From Flavobacterium sp. N2270 (GTDB lineage: Bacteria; Bacteroidota; Bacteroidia; Flavobacteriales; Flavobacteriaceae), in the NCBI RefSeq assembly GCF_025947225.1, contig NZ_CP110005.1, forward strand, positions 620,001 through 684,000: a DNA stretch of 64,000 bases. Direction: 5' to 3'. Both the position numbers and the translations under genes were made by a program. Below are positions 9,363-18,200 of the stretch, piece after piece (position 1 is the stretch's first letter; the number at the start of each line of letters is the position of its first letter). The notes beneath the pieces were generated by a model, which was not told the DNA's origin, did not search any database, and worked only from the letters and a program-made list of their open reading frames with translations.

Positions 9363-9918
9363 GAAAGAATTAAGGAAAAAGTATAAAGGAAAAAGGGAAA
9401 AGTTAACCGAACAAGAAATTGAAGAGAAGAGTTTGGCTATAGCGAATCAATTGGTTCAACTGGACATTTGGGATAAAACCTATTACCATTTATTTTTACC
9501 TATTGAAGAACAAAAAGAAGTTAATTCTGAATATATTTTAAATATTTTACAAGCAAAAGATAAAGAAATTGTGATTTCTAAAAGTGATTTCGCCACTACT
9601 TCCATGTTGCATTTTTTACTAACAGAAAACACCAAGATTAAAAAAAACGATTACAATATTCCGGAACCTATTAATGGTTTAAATGTCCCTACAGAAATGA
9701 TTGATGTAGTTTTTGTACCTCTTTTAGCGTATGATAAATTAGGAAATCGTATAGGCTATGGAAAAGGGTTTTACGATAAGTTTTTAAGTGAATGCAAACC
9801 CGGAGTTGTCAAAATAGGGCTTTCGTTCTTTGAACCTGAAGAATTAATTGAAGATGTTTTTGAAAATGATGTGAAATTGGATTTTTGTGTGACGAGTGAT
9901 GAGATTATAGAATTTTAA
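9355..9918 (+). CDS. 5-formyltetrahydrofolate cyclo-ligase
   Basis: 187 residues, full family length. It converts 5-formyl-THF to 5,10-methenyl-THF with ATP, returning a dead-end folate to one-carbon metabolism. The C-terminal signature RIGYGKGFYDKFL, which binds the nucleotide phosphates, is present, as is a basic N-terminus (KKELRKKYKGKREKL). It starts within the last codons of the decarboxylase gene. Its stop codon abuts the convergent minus-strand gene at 9919 with no visible terminator between them. Confidence 0.94.
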   Translation: MFKKELRKKYKGKREKLTEQEIEEKSLAIANQLVQLDIWDKTYYHLFLPIEEQKEVNSEYILNILQAKDKEIVISKSDFATTSMLHFLLTENTKIKKNDYNIPEPINGLNVPTEMIDVVFVPLLAYDKLGNRIGYGKGFYDKFLSECKPGVVKIGLSFFEPEELIEDVFENDVKLDFCVTSDEIIEF

Positions 9919-12546
9919 TTAAAGTGAAAATCGCATTTTAAAAAAAACTTGTCTAGGTCTTAATTGAAAATTTGTTTCAACATAACTAAAATTGGAAACT
10001 GAAATTGTTGTATAGTTTGCCGTGTTAAAAATATTATTTAATTGAAATTCGAAATCAATATTTTTCTTTTTCCAAGTATAACGATATAAAAAATCTAAAA
10101 AATTATATTCGTTATTTTTATCGAATGAATTATTAATTAAAAATTCTGTGTTAAAAGCAAAATAATGCAGTTCTTTTGGATAAAAATTTAAATTTAAACT
10201 ATGCAGTTGATTTGTAATAGTTTTGATTTTGGAACTTCCTATTTTGTTTTTAGAAAAACTAGAATTCGATTTCATCTCAACTTCAAACCATTTTACTATT
10301 TCTGAATTAATTTTAAATTCTAAAACTATATTATTGTTTGCAATTTGATTTAAATTGTTATTAATTAATTGTGAGAAAATTGATTGCGAAAAGATTGAGT
10401 TAAAACTAAAAGTTGAATTAATTTTAGACACATATTTACTTAATTTGAAATTTACATTATAATTTTTTCTTTTATTATCCATTTGAACGGCTTGCACTTC
10501 TACCGCTCCAAACTGATTAATTGAAGAATTGTATAAAATATTATTTTGTGTATTTGAAAACGTATAAAAAACATAGCCAAACCAAGATGATATAGGGTTT
10601 TTATAATTCACACCTAAATTATAACTGTTGCTAATACTTTCTGGTAAAACCGCATTAAAACGTTGAATATTTCTATAATTAGTTAAAATGTAACCTCCAT
10701 AAATTTGATTGGTTTTCCCAAATTGAAAGCTTCTGTTGTAACTTGTACTTATTTTCCATAAAGCATTAAGTTCTTTTGAAATATTTATCTTAGGTTCAAA
10801 AGCAATCTTATTTTTCTGATTGTTTAAATTTTGTGTGTGTTGCCATTTAAAAAAATAATTATTTACAGGTGCTTTAAACTCAAGCCGCCAATTGTTTTTT
10901 TTGAATTGAATTTGTGGCTCTAAATAAATTTTATACTTATTAAAACTAAGATTATTATGAAAATCTGTTGAATTTAGTATTGTATTATTTACAACTATTT
11001 CAGAATTAAGATTTTCATTTTCATACAAAAATCCCAAACGTTGATTTATAGTAAATGAATGTAGTGCTTTAGTAAAGTTTAAAGCATTATTCGTAATTAA
11101 TTTAGTGCTTTTTGCATTTTGTTGTAACAATTGATAATTATCTCCATTATTAAGTAAATCTCCAAATTGACCTGGAGAAACAATAAGGTTTTGAGGCGTT
11201 TTACTTAATGCTACATTAGAATGTATTGTAAACAATTGTTTGCCTATAACAAAAACTCGTTTGAAATTATTATTTATAGTAAAGTACTGATTACTTAAAC
11301 GTTGTTGAATTTCCGAATTATTTACATTTAAATAACCCGTTTGACTATCCCAAAAAGCTTTATACTGAAATTTATTTTTAAAGTATTTCTTTTTAGTATT
11401 CTGTTCTAGCGTAATGTTTGCATCAAGATTGTTTGTGAAAATTTTATTTTGTTTTATTTCTAAAAGCTTAATTGTATCGGCTATTGTATAAAAATTTGTT
11501 TGAGCATATCCATTTTGCTGTTGATAATCATTAAAATACGAAAAATTGGCTTTTAATTGAAGTTCGTTTTTTAGCTTTTGTAAGAAATTTACCGATGCTA
11601 AATGCGTGTTATTATTAAGCCACCGCTTTTCGGAAAAACTTGGAGCACTTAAAGCCTGAATAGATAGCCAATCCTCTTTTTCATTATTTGCATCCAATTT
11701 ATCAATTAAATCCTCGATAGTTAATACTTTATTTTGATTGCTTATATTATTACCCACATTATTAGCTTGATACGAAGCAATAATTTGCCTTGTTTTAGAA
11801 AAAAGCATTGGTGTAATATTCGCATGATATAATATTGGATTTGTTCCAATACCTAATTCTGCTTGACCTGTAAACGAAATATTATTTTTTAATTTAATAT
11901 TTAATGCTGCGTTTTCAGAAAAAGTTAGGCTATCTAATAATTTTATAGGCTGATGGTTTTCTAAAACTTGAACTTTTGAAACTTGATTAAATGGTAAATT
12001 TTTATTTGCTAAATTATATTTTCCTTCTAATAAATCTAAACCTTCAATATAGTATTTATTAATCGGTTTGCCTTGATATAAAATTTTTCCATCAGATAAC
12101 ACATCAATTCCAGGCATTTTAGACAACACATCGGCTATTGTTCTGTCTTTTTCACTTGCAAACGAGGCAACATTATAACTAATAGTATCGCCTTTTTGTT
12201 TTATTATATTTTCCTTTACTATTACTTCTTTTAATTGAGTTACTGAAGGCTGTAGTACAAAGTTTTTTATTTGGGAAGTGTTTTCTATTGTTTCTGAAAT
12301 TGTTTCAAAATTAAAGCCTTTTATTTTTAAGTTAACATTTTCTAAATTGGTTGAAAAAGAAAGTGAATAATTTCCATCAAAATCGGAAATAGCATAGCCT
12401 AAAATGTTTTCTTCATTGTCGTAAACAACAACACTCAAGTTTGAAACTAGATTATTTTCAACGTCTTTTAAAGTACCTTTTAAAATTGTTTGAGAAAAAA
12501 TAAAATTTGAAATTAGTATGAAATAAAATGCTGAATAACCCTTCAT
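9919..12546 (-). CDS. TonB-receptor-like outer-membrane beta-barrel protein (GLPGLI partner)
   Basis: 875 residues. A signal peptide (ending FIFSQ) is followed by a carboxypeptidase-regulatory-like domain (about 20-105), a plug-like domain (about 115-215, with PGIDVLSDGKILYQGKPI) and a long barrel to the C-terminal FKMRFSL, which ends in the Bacteroidota-style terminal aromatic strand. No TonB box is obvious. It lies 13 bases downstream of the GLPGLI gene, and receptor-like proteins of this type are commonly found beside GLPGLI genes. It may import or export a small molecule or peptide across the outer membrane, but no substrate is known. Confidence 0.82.
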   Translation of the reverse strand: MKGYSAFYFILISNFIFSQTILKGTLKDVENNLVSNLSVVVYDNEENILGYAISDFDGNYSLSFSTNLENVNLKIKGFNFETISETIENTSQIKNFVLQPSVTQLKEVIVKENIIKQKGDTISYNVASFASEKDRTIADVLSKMPGIDVLSDGKILYQGKPINKYYIEGLDLLEGKYNLANKNLPFNQVSKVQVLENHQPIKLLDSLTFSENAALNIKLKNNISFTGQAELGIGTNPILYHANITPMLFSKTRQIIASYQANNVGNNISNQNKVLTIEDLIDKLDANNEKEDWLSIQALSAPSFSEKRWLNNNTHLASVNFLQKLKNELQLKANFSYFNDYQQQNGYAQTNFYTIADTIKLLEIKQNKIFTNNLDANITLEQNTKKKYFKNKFQYKAFWDSQTGYLNVNNSEIQQRLSNQYFTINNNFKRVFVIGKQLFTIHSNVALSKTPQNLIVSPGQFGDLLNNGDNYQLLQQNAKSTKLITNNALNFTKALHSFTINQRLGFLYENENLNSEIVVNNTILNSTDFHNNLSFNKYKIYLEPQIQFKKNNWRLEFKAPVNNYFFKWQHTQNLNNQKNKIAFEPKINISKELNALWKISTSYNRSFQFGKTNQIYGGYILTNYRNIQRFNAVLPESISNSYNLGVNYKNPISSWFGYVFYTFSNTQNNILYNSSINQFGAVEVQAVQMDNKRKNYNVNFKLSKYVSKINSTFSFNSIFSQSIFSQLINNNLNQIANNNIVLEFKINSEIVKWFEVEMKSNSSFSKNKIGSSKIKTITNQLHSLNLNFYPKELHYFAFNTEFLINNSFDKNNEYNFLDFLYRYTWKKKNIDFEFQLNNIFNTANYTTISVSNFSYVETNFQLRPRQVFFKMRFSL

Positions 12547-12559
12547 GAAATATTAATTG

Positions 12560-13345
12560 TTAAAATTCAAATAAATACTTTTTTTCAACTTTATTTTCAC
12601 CTGCTTCAATAATCTTTTTTTCACTTTCGTTATCAACTCCAGCCCATTTTATTAAACTTCTATGAGACCCAAGTATTGTAGTGTATAATTGGCTAAACTT
12701 TATAGTTGCTATTTTTTCAGTTAATGGTTCTGGCATAATACCTTTTTTATTTTCTATCCCAACAAGTTGTATGTTATAATTTAGTTTTTTATTTTTTATT
12801 TTTACAATTAATCCTGGTAAGCCTTGGTAAAAATATGGCCCATTATTTATAGGTATATCTGCCGTAAACCAAGCCTCATATTCAGTATTATTATATATTG
12901 CAGTAGCAAGTTGTGTTTTATAGTTTAATATAGAATCATATTTTTGTTGCAACTGCCACTCTAATTGAGGTGTTTCATTATTTATTTCAATATTAGTTTT
13001 ATCAACACCAACTAATTGATATTTATATGATTTATGTTCTTTAAAAACAACATATTGCAATCTGTTTTCTGGATATTTTGCCTTTGCTTCTAAATAGCCA
13101 TATATATCGCCTTGTTTACGAAATTCTATTTTTAAAGAATCTAAAATTAATTTTACAGGGCTTACATAAACACTTTTTTGGGGACTATAAAGCAGTTGCA
13201 TTTTTTCGATAAGCACATCTCCGTTTTCTAAAATTATTTCGGTATCGTAAATAAACTTTACATCGTATTTCTCTACTTGACTATAAGACATGTTAACAAA
13301 TAAAAAAACAATACAAAATTGATAAATTTTAATTTTTTTTTTCAT
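12560..13345 (-). CDS. GLPGLI family protein
   Basis: 261 residues with a signal peptide ending SYSQ. The name-giving motif GLPGLI is intact at 175-180, inside the conserved context PYFYQGLPGLIVKI. The family (TIGR01200) is widespread in Bacteroidota and has no established function; the proteins are exported, probably to the periplasm. It sits between the 68-residue exported peptide gene and the barrel gene, all on one strand. A hairpin stands 16 bases before its start, so its expression may depend on read-through from the peptide gene. Confidence 0.9.
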   Translation of the reverse strand: MKKKIKIYQFCIVFLFVNMSYSQVEKYDVKFIYDTEIILENGDVLIEKMQLLYSPQKSVYVSPVKLILDSLKIEFRKQGDIYGYLEAKAKYPENRLQYVVFKEHKSYKYQLVGVDKTNIEINNETPQLEWQLQQKYDSILNYKTQLATAIYNNTEYEAWFTADIPINNGPYFYQGLPGLIVKIKNKKLNYNIQLVGIENKKGIMPEPLTEKIATIKFSQLYTTILGSHRSLIKWAGVDNESEKKIIEAGENKVEKKYLFEF

Positions 13346-13360
13346 AATATACTAAAAACA

Positions 13361-13379
13361 AGGAGGCCTTTAGCCTCCT
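13361..13379 (-). terminator. hairpin between peptide and GLPGLI genes, possible attenuator
   Basis: A perfect 7-bp stem AGGAGGC/GCCTCCT with a 5-nt loop, followed on the minus strand by TTGTTTTTAG. It lies after the peptide stop and just before the GLPGLI start. The T-run is interrupted by one G, so a partial terminator is likely: more peptide message than downstream message. Confidence 0.65.
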
Positions 13380-13389
13380 ATTAACTAGA

Positions 13390-13596
13390 TTAACCGCACA
13401 ATGCTGATTCCATTGCATCCATTAAATCAAAAAACTCATCCACTGTAAAATCACCTACTCCCTGAACCGTTGCTCCACAAGAAGTCATAATAATATAAGG
13501 CATTGGTTTTAAAACATCATTTTTCACCTCTCCAGTAGAAGCAAAAGAAAAACTACTTACTAGCATAAATGCTAGTGACAAAAATAAATTTTTCAT
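13390..13596 (-). CDS. small exported peptide, 68 residues
   Basis: Not recognised. Residues 1-19 are a clear signal peptide (MKNLFLSLAF...SFSFA). The predicted mature part has 49 residues, is acidic, has cysteines at 40 and 67, and ends in Cys-Gly. The central segment MTSCGATVQGVGDF is followed by an amphipathic acidic helix-like stretch. An exact -7 promoter element lies upstream and a hairpin follows the stop. Its position directly before a GLPGLI gene and a receptor-like barrel, and divergent from an XRE regulator, makes it the likely substrate, signal or product of that unit. This is inference. One disulfide is possible. Confidence 0.72.
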   Translation of the reverse strand: MKNLFLSLAFMLVSSFSFASTGEVKNDVLKPMPYIIMTSCGATVQGVGDFTVDEFFDLMDAMESALCG

Positions 13597-13633
13597 AATT
13601 TAAAAATTTTAGTTAAACATTAATTTAATAATA

Positions 13634-13641
13634 CAAAACTA
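13634..13641 (-). promoter_or_regulatory. promoter -7 element of the peptide gene
   Basis: Minus-strand TAGTTTTG, an exact TAnnTTTG match, giving a predicted transcript start near 13627 and a leader of about 30 nt before the peptide gene. The -33 region has no good TTG, which would fit dependence on an activator. Confidence 0.55.
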
Positions 13642-13663
13642 AATAGGACAACAAGAAAACATT

Positions 13664-13678
13664 ATGCTAAAATAGCAT
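13664..13678. promoter_or_regulatory. inverted repeat ATGCTA-AAA-TAGCAT, possible operator
   Basis: A perfect 6-3-6 inverted repeat at about -37 to -51 relative to the predicted start of the peptide transcript. It lies between the peptide gene and the divergent XRE gene. The spacing fits a binding site for a dimeric helix-turn-helix protein acting next to the -33 position. Direct evidence of binding is absent. Confidence 0.45.
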
Positions 13679-13774
13679 GTTTCAATGTAATTTTTACATA
13701 AAGAATTATTTCTTAACATCAGTTACAGATTATTTGTACATTTTGTTAAAGCTTGTGCTTTTTTTACAAAATTG

Positions 13775-13789
13775 AAAAAAAAAAAAAAA
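13775..13789 (+). repeat. 15-A homopolymer tract in a promoter spacer
   Basis: Fifteen consecutive A residues lie between a TTG at 13772-13774 and TAGATTTG at 13790-13797. The tract makes up the whole spacer between the two promoter elements of the XRE gene, so changes in length by slippage would alter promoter strength. Confidence 0.8.
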
Positions 13790-13797
13790 TAGATTTG
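13790..13797 (+). promoter_or_regulatory. promoter -7 element of the XRE gene
   Basis: TAGATTTG, an exact TAnnTTTG match 26 bases before the start codon. The upstream TTG is 15 bases away, shorter than the roughly 17-18 seen at other promoters in this window. Confidence 0.55.
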
Positions 13798-13823
13798 TAT
13801 TTTAATGTTATATTAAAACCATA

Positions 13824-14147
13824 ATGATTTCAATTTCAAAACTACGCCAACTACGAAAATCGAAGGGATACTCGCAAGAAGAACTCGCCGATTTATTATG
13901 TATTTCACAATCGGCTGCGCGTATAGAAAATGGAAAAAGCAAAAGCGTTTTTAACTATATAGCAAAAATAGGTGTTATTTTTAATATTTCTCCTACAGAA
14001 TTATTAGAAACTAGCGAGCTAAATGAAAATAGAATGCTCTTTGATCAATTAAAAGAAAAAAATATGCTCATTGAATTATTGCAAAATAGAATTGCAAATT
14101 TAGAAACTACAATTAATTTACTTCAAGAGATTACTATTCCATCTTAA
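13824..14147 (+). CDS. XRE family transcriptional regulator
   Basis: 107 residues. An N-terminal helix-turn-helix domain (about 5-62: LRQLRKSKGYSQEELADLLCISQSAARIENGK) of the Cro/C1 type is followed by a C-terminal coiled-coil-like segment (about 72-103) rich in Leu, Ile, Glu and Asn that probably mediates dimerisation. It is divergent from the exported peptide/GLPGLI/barrel genes across 227 bases that contain an inverted repeat, so it may control them. Its 3' end overlaps the end of lspA on the other strand by 14 bases. Confidence 0.88.
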   Translation: MISISKLRQLRKSKGYSQEELADLLCISQSAARIENGKSKSVFNYIAKIGVIFNISPTELLETSELNENRMLFDQLKEKNMLIELLQNRIANLETTINLLQEITIPS

Positions 14148-14751
14148 TTTCAGAACTTCCAAACGCTTTTTTATTGAACACAATTAGAATTCCAACACCT
14201 GTAGAAATAGCAATGTCTGCAACGTTAAAAATAGCGTTAAAAAATGTAAAGTGATTTCCGCCCCAAACAGGAATCCAAGAAGGTAAAACACCGTCCCAAA
14301 TAGGAAAATAGAACATATCAACTACTTCTCCATGAAACCAAGTTCCGTAAGGCTCGCTTGAAAAAGCTGTTGCCACTTGGTGATAACTGTCGTTAAAAAT
14401 TACACCATAAAATACAGAGTCAAGAATATTACCTACAGCGCCTGCAAGAATTAATGCAATAGCTACAATTAAAAAAGTAGATTGCTTTTTTATAACAGAA
14501 TCCCAAAGCCACCAGCCAATACCAAATACTGCGCCTATTCTAAAAACAGTTAAGATTAATTTACCATATTCTCCAGGAATAACAGCTCCCCAAGCCATTC
14601 CTTCATTTTCAATAAAATGAATACGAAACCAATCTAATCCTAAAACATTGATAGATTCTCCAATAAAAAAATGGGTTTTAATATAAATCTTTGATATTTG
14701 ATCTATTAACAATACAAGAACAACTAATAAATAAGCTCTTTTTAAAGACAT
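14134..14751 (-). CDS. lspA: lipoprotein signal peptidase
   Basis: 205 residues from the chosen start (MSLKRAYLL). It cleaves the signal peptide of diacylglyceryl-modified prolipoproteins in the inner membrane. The two catalytic aspartates are D111 (GNILDS) and D179 (FNVADIAIS), and four hydrophobic segments are present. An upstream ATG at 14820 is in frame, but the interval carries the terminator of the preceding gene and an exact -7 element (14768-14775), so it is not used. The Bacteroidota form is longer than the E. coli protein, with an insertion around 112-170. Confidence 0.95.
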   Translation of the reverse strand: MSLKRAYLLVVLVLLIDQISKIYIKTHFFIGESINVLGLDWFRIHFIENEGMAWGAVIPGEYGKLILTVFRIGAVFGIGWWLWDSVIKKQSTFLIVAIALILAGAVGNILDSVFYGVIFNDSYHQVATAFSSEPYGTWFHGEVVDMFYFPIWDGVLPSWIPVWGGNHFTFFNAIFNVADIAISTGVGILIVFNKKAFGSSEIKME

Positions 14752-14767
14752 TGTGGATATTTTTTTA

Positions 14768-14775
14768 CAAAAGTA
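14768..14775 (-). promoter_or_regulatory. lspA promoter -7 element
   Basis: Minus-strand TACTTTTG, an exact TAnnTTTG match 17 bases before the chosen lspA start. It lies inside the longer reading frame and so decides for the shorter protein. Confidence 0.6.
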
Positions 14776-14788
14776 AGAATTTTGTGAA

Positions 14789-14814
14789 ATAAAAAACGCT
14801 CCTGTTGGAGCGTT
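14789..14814 (-). terminator. terminator after the DksA-like gene
   Basis: An 8-bp stem AACGCTCC/GGAGCGTT with a 4-nt loop followed by six T on the minus strand. It separates the DksA-like gene from lspA. Confidence 0.85.
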
Positions 14815-14834
14815 AGTCAATTTTTATATAAAGA

Positions 14835-15215
14835 TTAACGTTGCAAGTTCTTTGCCTCTATACTCATAGTTGCATGAGGAACAACTTTTAAACGTTCTTT
14901 AGCAATTAATTTACCCGTTACTTTACAAATACCATACGTTTTATTTTCAACACGAACCACAGCATTTTTTAAATCTCTAAGGAATTTTTCTTGACGAATA
15001 GCTAATTGTGAATTTGCTTCTTTAGACATTGTTTCACTTCCTTCTTCAAATGCTTTAAATGTAGGTGATGTGTCATCGGTTCCATTATTTGAATTGTTCA
15101 TATATGCACTTTTAATAAGCGCTAAATCAGCATTTGCTTTTTCAATTTTGTCAAGTAGTAAAGCCTTGAACTCTGCTAATTCTGCATCAGAATATCTTAA
15201 TTTTTCCTCTACCAT
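14835..15215 (-). CDS. DksA/TraR-like protein with degenerate zinc finger
   Basis: 126 residues. The N-terminal coiled coil (about 8-90) resembles DksA/TraR proteins, which enter the RNA polymerase secondary channel and adjust initiation with ppGpp. The zinc-finger region reads GICKVTGKLIAKERLKVVPHA and keeps only one cysteine (C97) of the usual four, so it probably cannot bind zinc in the standard way. This variant form looks typical of Flavobacteria. It lies downstream of ileS by about 50 bases and has its own terminator. Confidence 0.86.
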   Translation of the reverse strand: MVEEKLRYSDAELAEFKALLLDKIEKANADLALIKSAYMNNSNNGTDDTSPTFKAFEEGSETMSKEANSQLAIRQEKFLRDLKNAVVRVENKTYGICKVTGKLIAKERLKVVPHATMSIEAKNLQR

Positions 15216-15267
15216 AACTTATTTTTTTATAGTTTTACAATGTGAAAGATAAAATCTTTCGGCTTCA

Positions 15268-18200
15268 TTATTTCGAAATCAATATTAATGTTTTCAAGTC
15301 ATCAAACTCAATTTCCGTACCATTTTCTAAATTTTCTTTAAAAAGTAGCTCGTTCGTTAAGGTTTCCGATTTAATATAACTCAAATTTGCTGCTACAGCT
15401 TGTTCAATTTCTTCATTATTTTGAATATGAACAATAATTTTATCCGTTACTTCAAAACCAGAATCTTTACGAATATTTTGAATCCTATTTACCAGCTCTC
15501 TTGCAATACCCTCATTGCGCAACTCATCAGTAATTGTAATATCAAGAGCAACTGTAATTCCGTTTGCATTAGCTACTAACCAACCCGGAATATCCTGTGA
15601 TAGAATCTCTACATCTTCGGATGTTAAATTAATATTTTTTCCTGAAACAACAATTTCAAGATTTCCATCCTTCTCAATTTGATTAATTTGATCTTGACTA
15701 AAGTTTTGTATCTCTTTAGAAATCAGACCCATATCTTTTCCAAAACGAGGTCCAAGTGCTTTAAAATTAGGTTTAATTTGTTTCACTAAAACACCAGAAG
15801 CGTCGTCCATTAAAACCACCTCTTTCACGTTTACTTCTGCTTTTATAAGATCAGAAACCGCCTCAATTTCAGCACGTTGATTTTCGTCAAGTACCGGAAT
15901 CATTACCTTTTGTAAAGGCTGACGCACTTTAATCATTTCCTTTTTACGCAATGATAAAACCAATGAAGAAACCGTTTGTGCTTTCATCATTCTACTTTCC
16001 AATGATTTATCAACAAAGTTTTCAACCGAAACCGGAAAGTTTGCTAAGTGTACACTTTCAAAGTTTTCAGAACCCGTTGCTTGTGTTAAATCGCGATATA
16101 ACCTGTCCATAAAGAAAGGTGCAACCGGAGCAGAAAGCTTAGCCACAGTAAGTAAACACGTGTAAAGCGTTTGGTAAGCAGCAATTTTATCTTGTGCGTA
16201 TTCACCTTTCCAGAAACGTCTTCTGCATAAACGAACATACCAGTTACTTAAGTTTTCTTGTACGAAATCTGAAATAGCTCTTGTTGCTTTTGTAGGTTCA
16301 TATTCTGCGTAAAAAGCATCAACGTCTTTAATTAATGTATGTAATTCTGATAAAATCCAACGGTCAATTTCTGGTCTTTCCTCTAATGGAATTTCTGCTT
16401 CAGCATAGGTAAACCCATCAATATTTGCATATAATGAAAAGAACGAATAGGTGTTATAAAGTGTTCCAAAGAATTTACGACGAACTTCAGCAATTCCCTC
16501 AAGATCAAACTTTAAGTTATCCCAAGGATTTGCATTAGAAATCATATACCAACGCGTTGCATCGGCACCATATTCTGAAAGTGTTTCAAAAGGATCAACA
16601 GCGTTCCCTAAACGTTTCGACATTTTCTGTCCGTTTTTGTCAAGAACTAATCCGTTTGAAACGACATTTTTATACGCAACTTTATCAAAAACCAAAGTTC
16701 CAATAGCGTGTAACGTATAAAACCATCCACGTGTTTGATCTACTCCTTCTGCAATAAAATCGGCTGGAAAATCTTGATTTTCATCAATTTTTTCTTTATT
16801 TTCAAAAGGATAATGCCATTGTGCATAAGGCATAGAACCCGAATCGAACCAAACATCAATTAAATCACTTTCTCTTTGCATTGGTTTACCTGAAGGTGAA
16901 ACTAATACAATTGCATCGACTACATTTTTATGTAAATCAACCAAATCATAATTTGCTTCAGACATGTTTCCAATTTCGAATCCTTTAAACGGATTTTCTT
17001 TTTGGAAACCAGCAGCAATTGATTTTTCGATTTCGTTGTATAATTCTTCAACAGAACCAACAATCATTTCTTCTGCTCCATCTTCAGTTCTCCAAATTGG
17101 TAATGGAATTCCCCAATATCTTGAACGAGATAAATTCCAATCGTTAGCATTCTTTAACCAATTTCCAAAACGTCCTTCTCCTGTAGCTTTTGGCTTCCAG
17201 TTGATAGTTTCGTTAAGGTCGAACATACGTTCTTTTACTTCGGTTACTTTAACAAACCAAGAGTCTAACGGATAATATAAAATAGGTTTGTCAGTTCTCC
17301 AACAATGTGGATAACTGTGCACATATTTTTCAACCTTAAAGGCTTTATTTTCTTCTTTTAATTGAATAGCTATTTCTACATCAACAGAACGCTCAGGCGC
17401 TTCACCGTCGTTATAATATTCGTTTTTAACGTACTTCCCAGAATAATCACCTAAACCTTGAATAAATCTTCCTTGTAAATCTACTAAAGGCACTAAATTA
17501 TCATTAACATCTTTCACAAGCATTGGCGGCACTTCTGGTGTAGCTTCTTTAGCCACTTTAGCATCATCTGCTCCAAATGTTGGCGCTGTGTGAACGATTC
17601 CTGTTCCATCTTCCGTGGTAACAAAATCTCCCGAAATTACTCTAAATGCATTTTCTGGATTGTCATTTGGTAAGGCTAATTTCATTAGTTGTTCGTAACG
17701 AATTCCAACTAAATCTGCTCCTTTTCCTTCGGCTATAATTTGGTATGGTATTTTTTTATCTCCTGCTTTATAATTTTCGAAATCGGTAGTTTCTTCAGTT
17801 GCAAAAAATCCTTTTCCAAATTGCTTTCCAACTAAATTTTTAGCCAAAACAACATTGATAGGTTCAAAAGTGTATTGATTGAATGTTTTTACTAAAACAT
17901 AATCGATTTTTGGTCCAACTGTTAAAGCTGTATTACTTGGCAAGGTCCAAGGGGTTGTTGTCCAAGCCATGAAGTATACTGTTCCAAAACCTTTAAGAAA
18001 ACTCGGCAATGTACTTTCGATAGCCTTAAATTGTGCTACAATTGTAGTATCGGTAACATCTCTATAAGAACCTGGTTGATTAACTTCGTGAGAAGATAAA
18101 CCTGTTCCTGCTTTTGGAGAATAAGGTTGGATTGTGTATCCTTTATAAATTAAATCTTTTTTATAGATTTCTTTCAACAACCACCAAACCGTTTCCATGT

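Noticed and set aside
14752..14820. Longer LspA start at 14820
   Set aside because: The extra codons run over a terminator hairpin and the -7 promoter element, and the added residues are not membrane-like.
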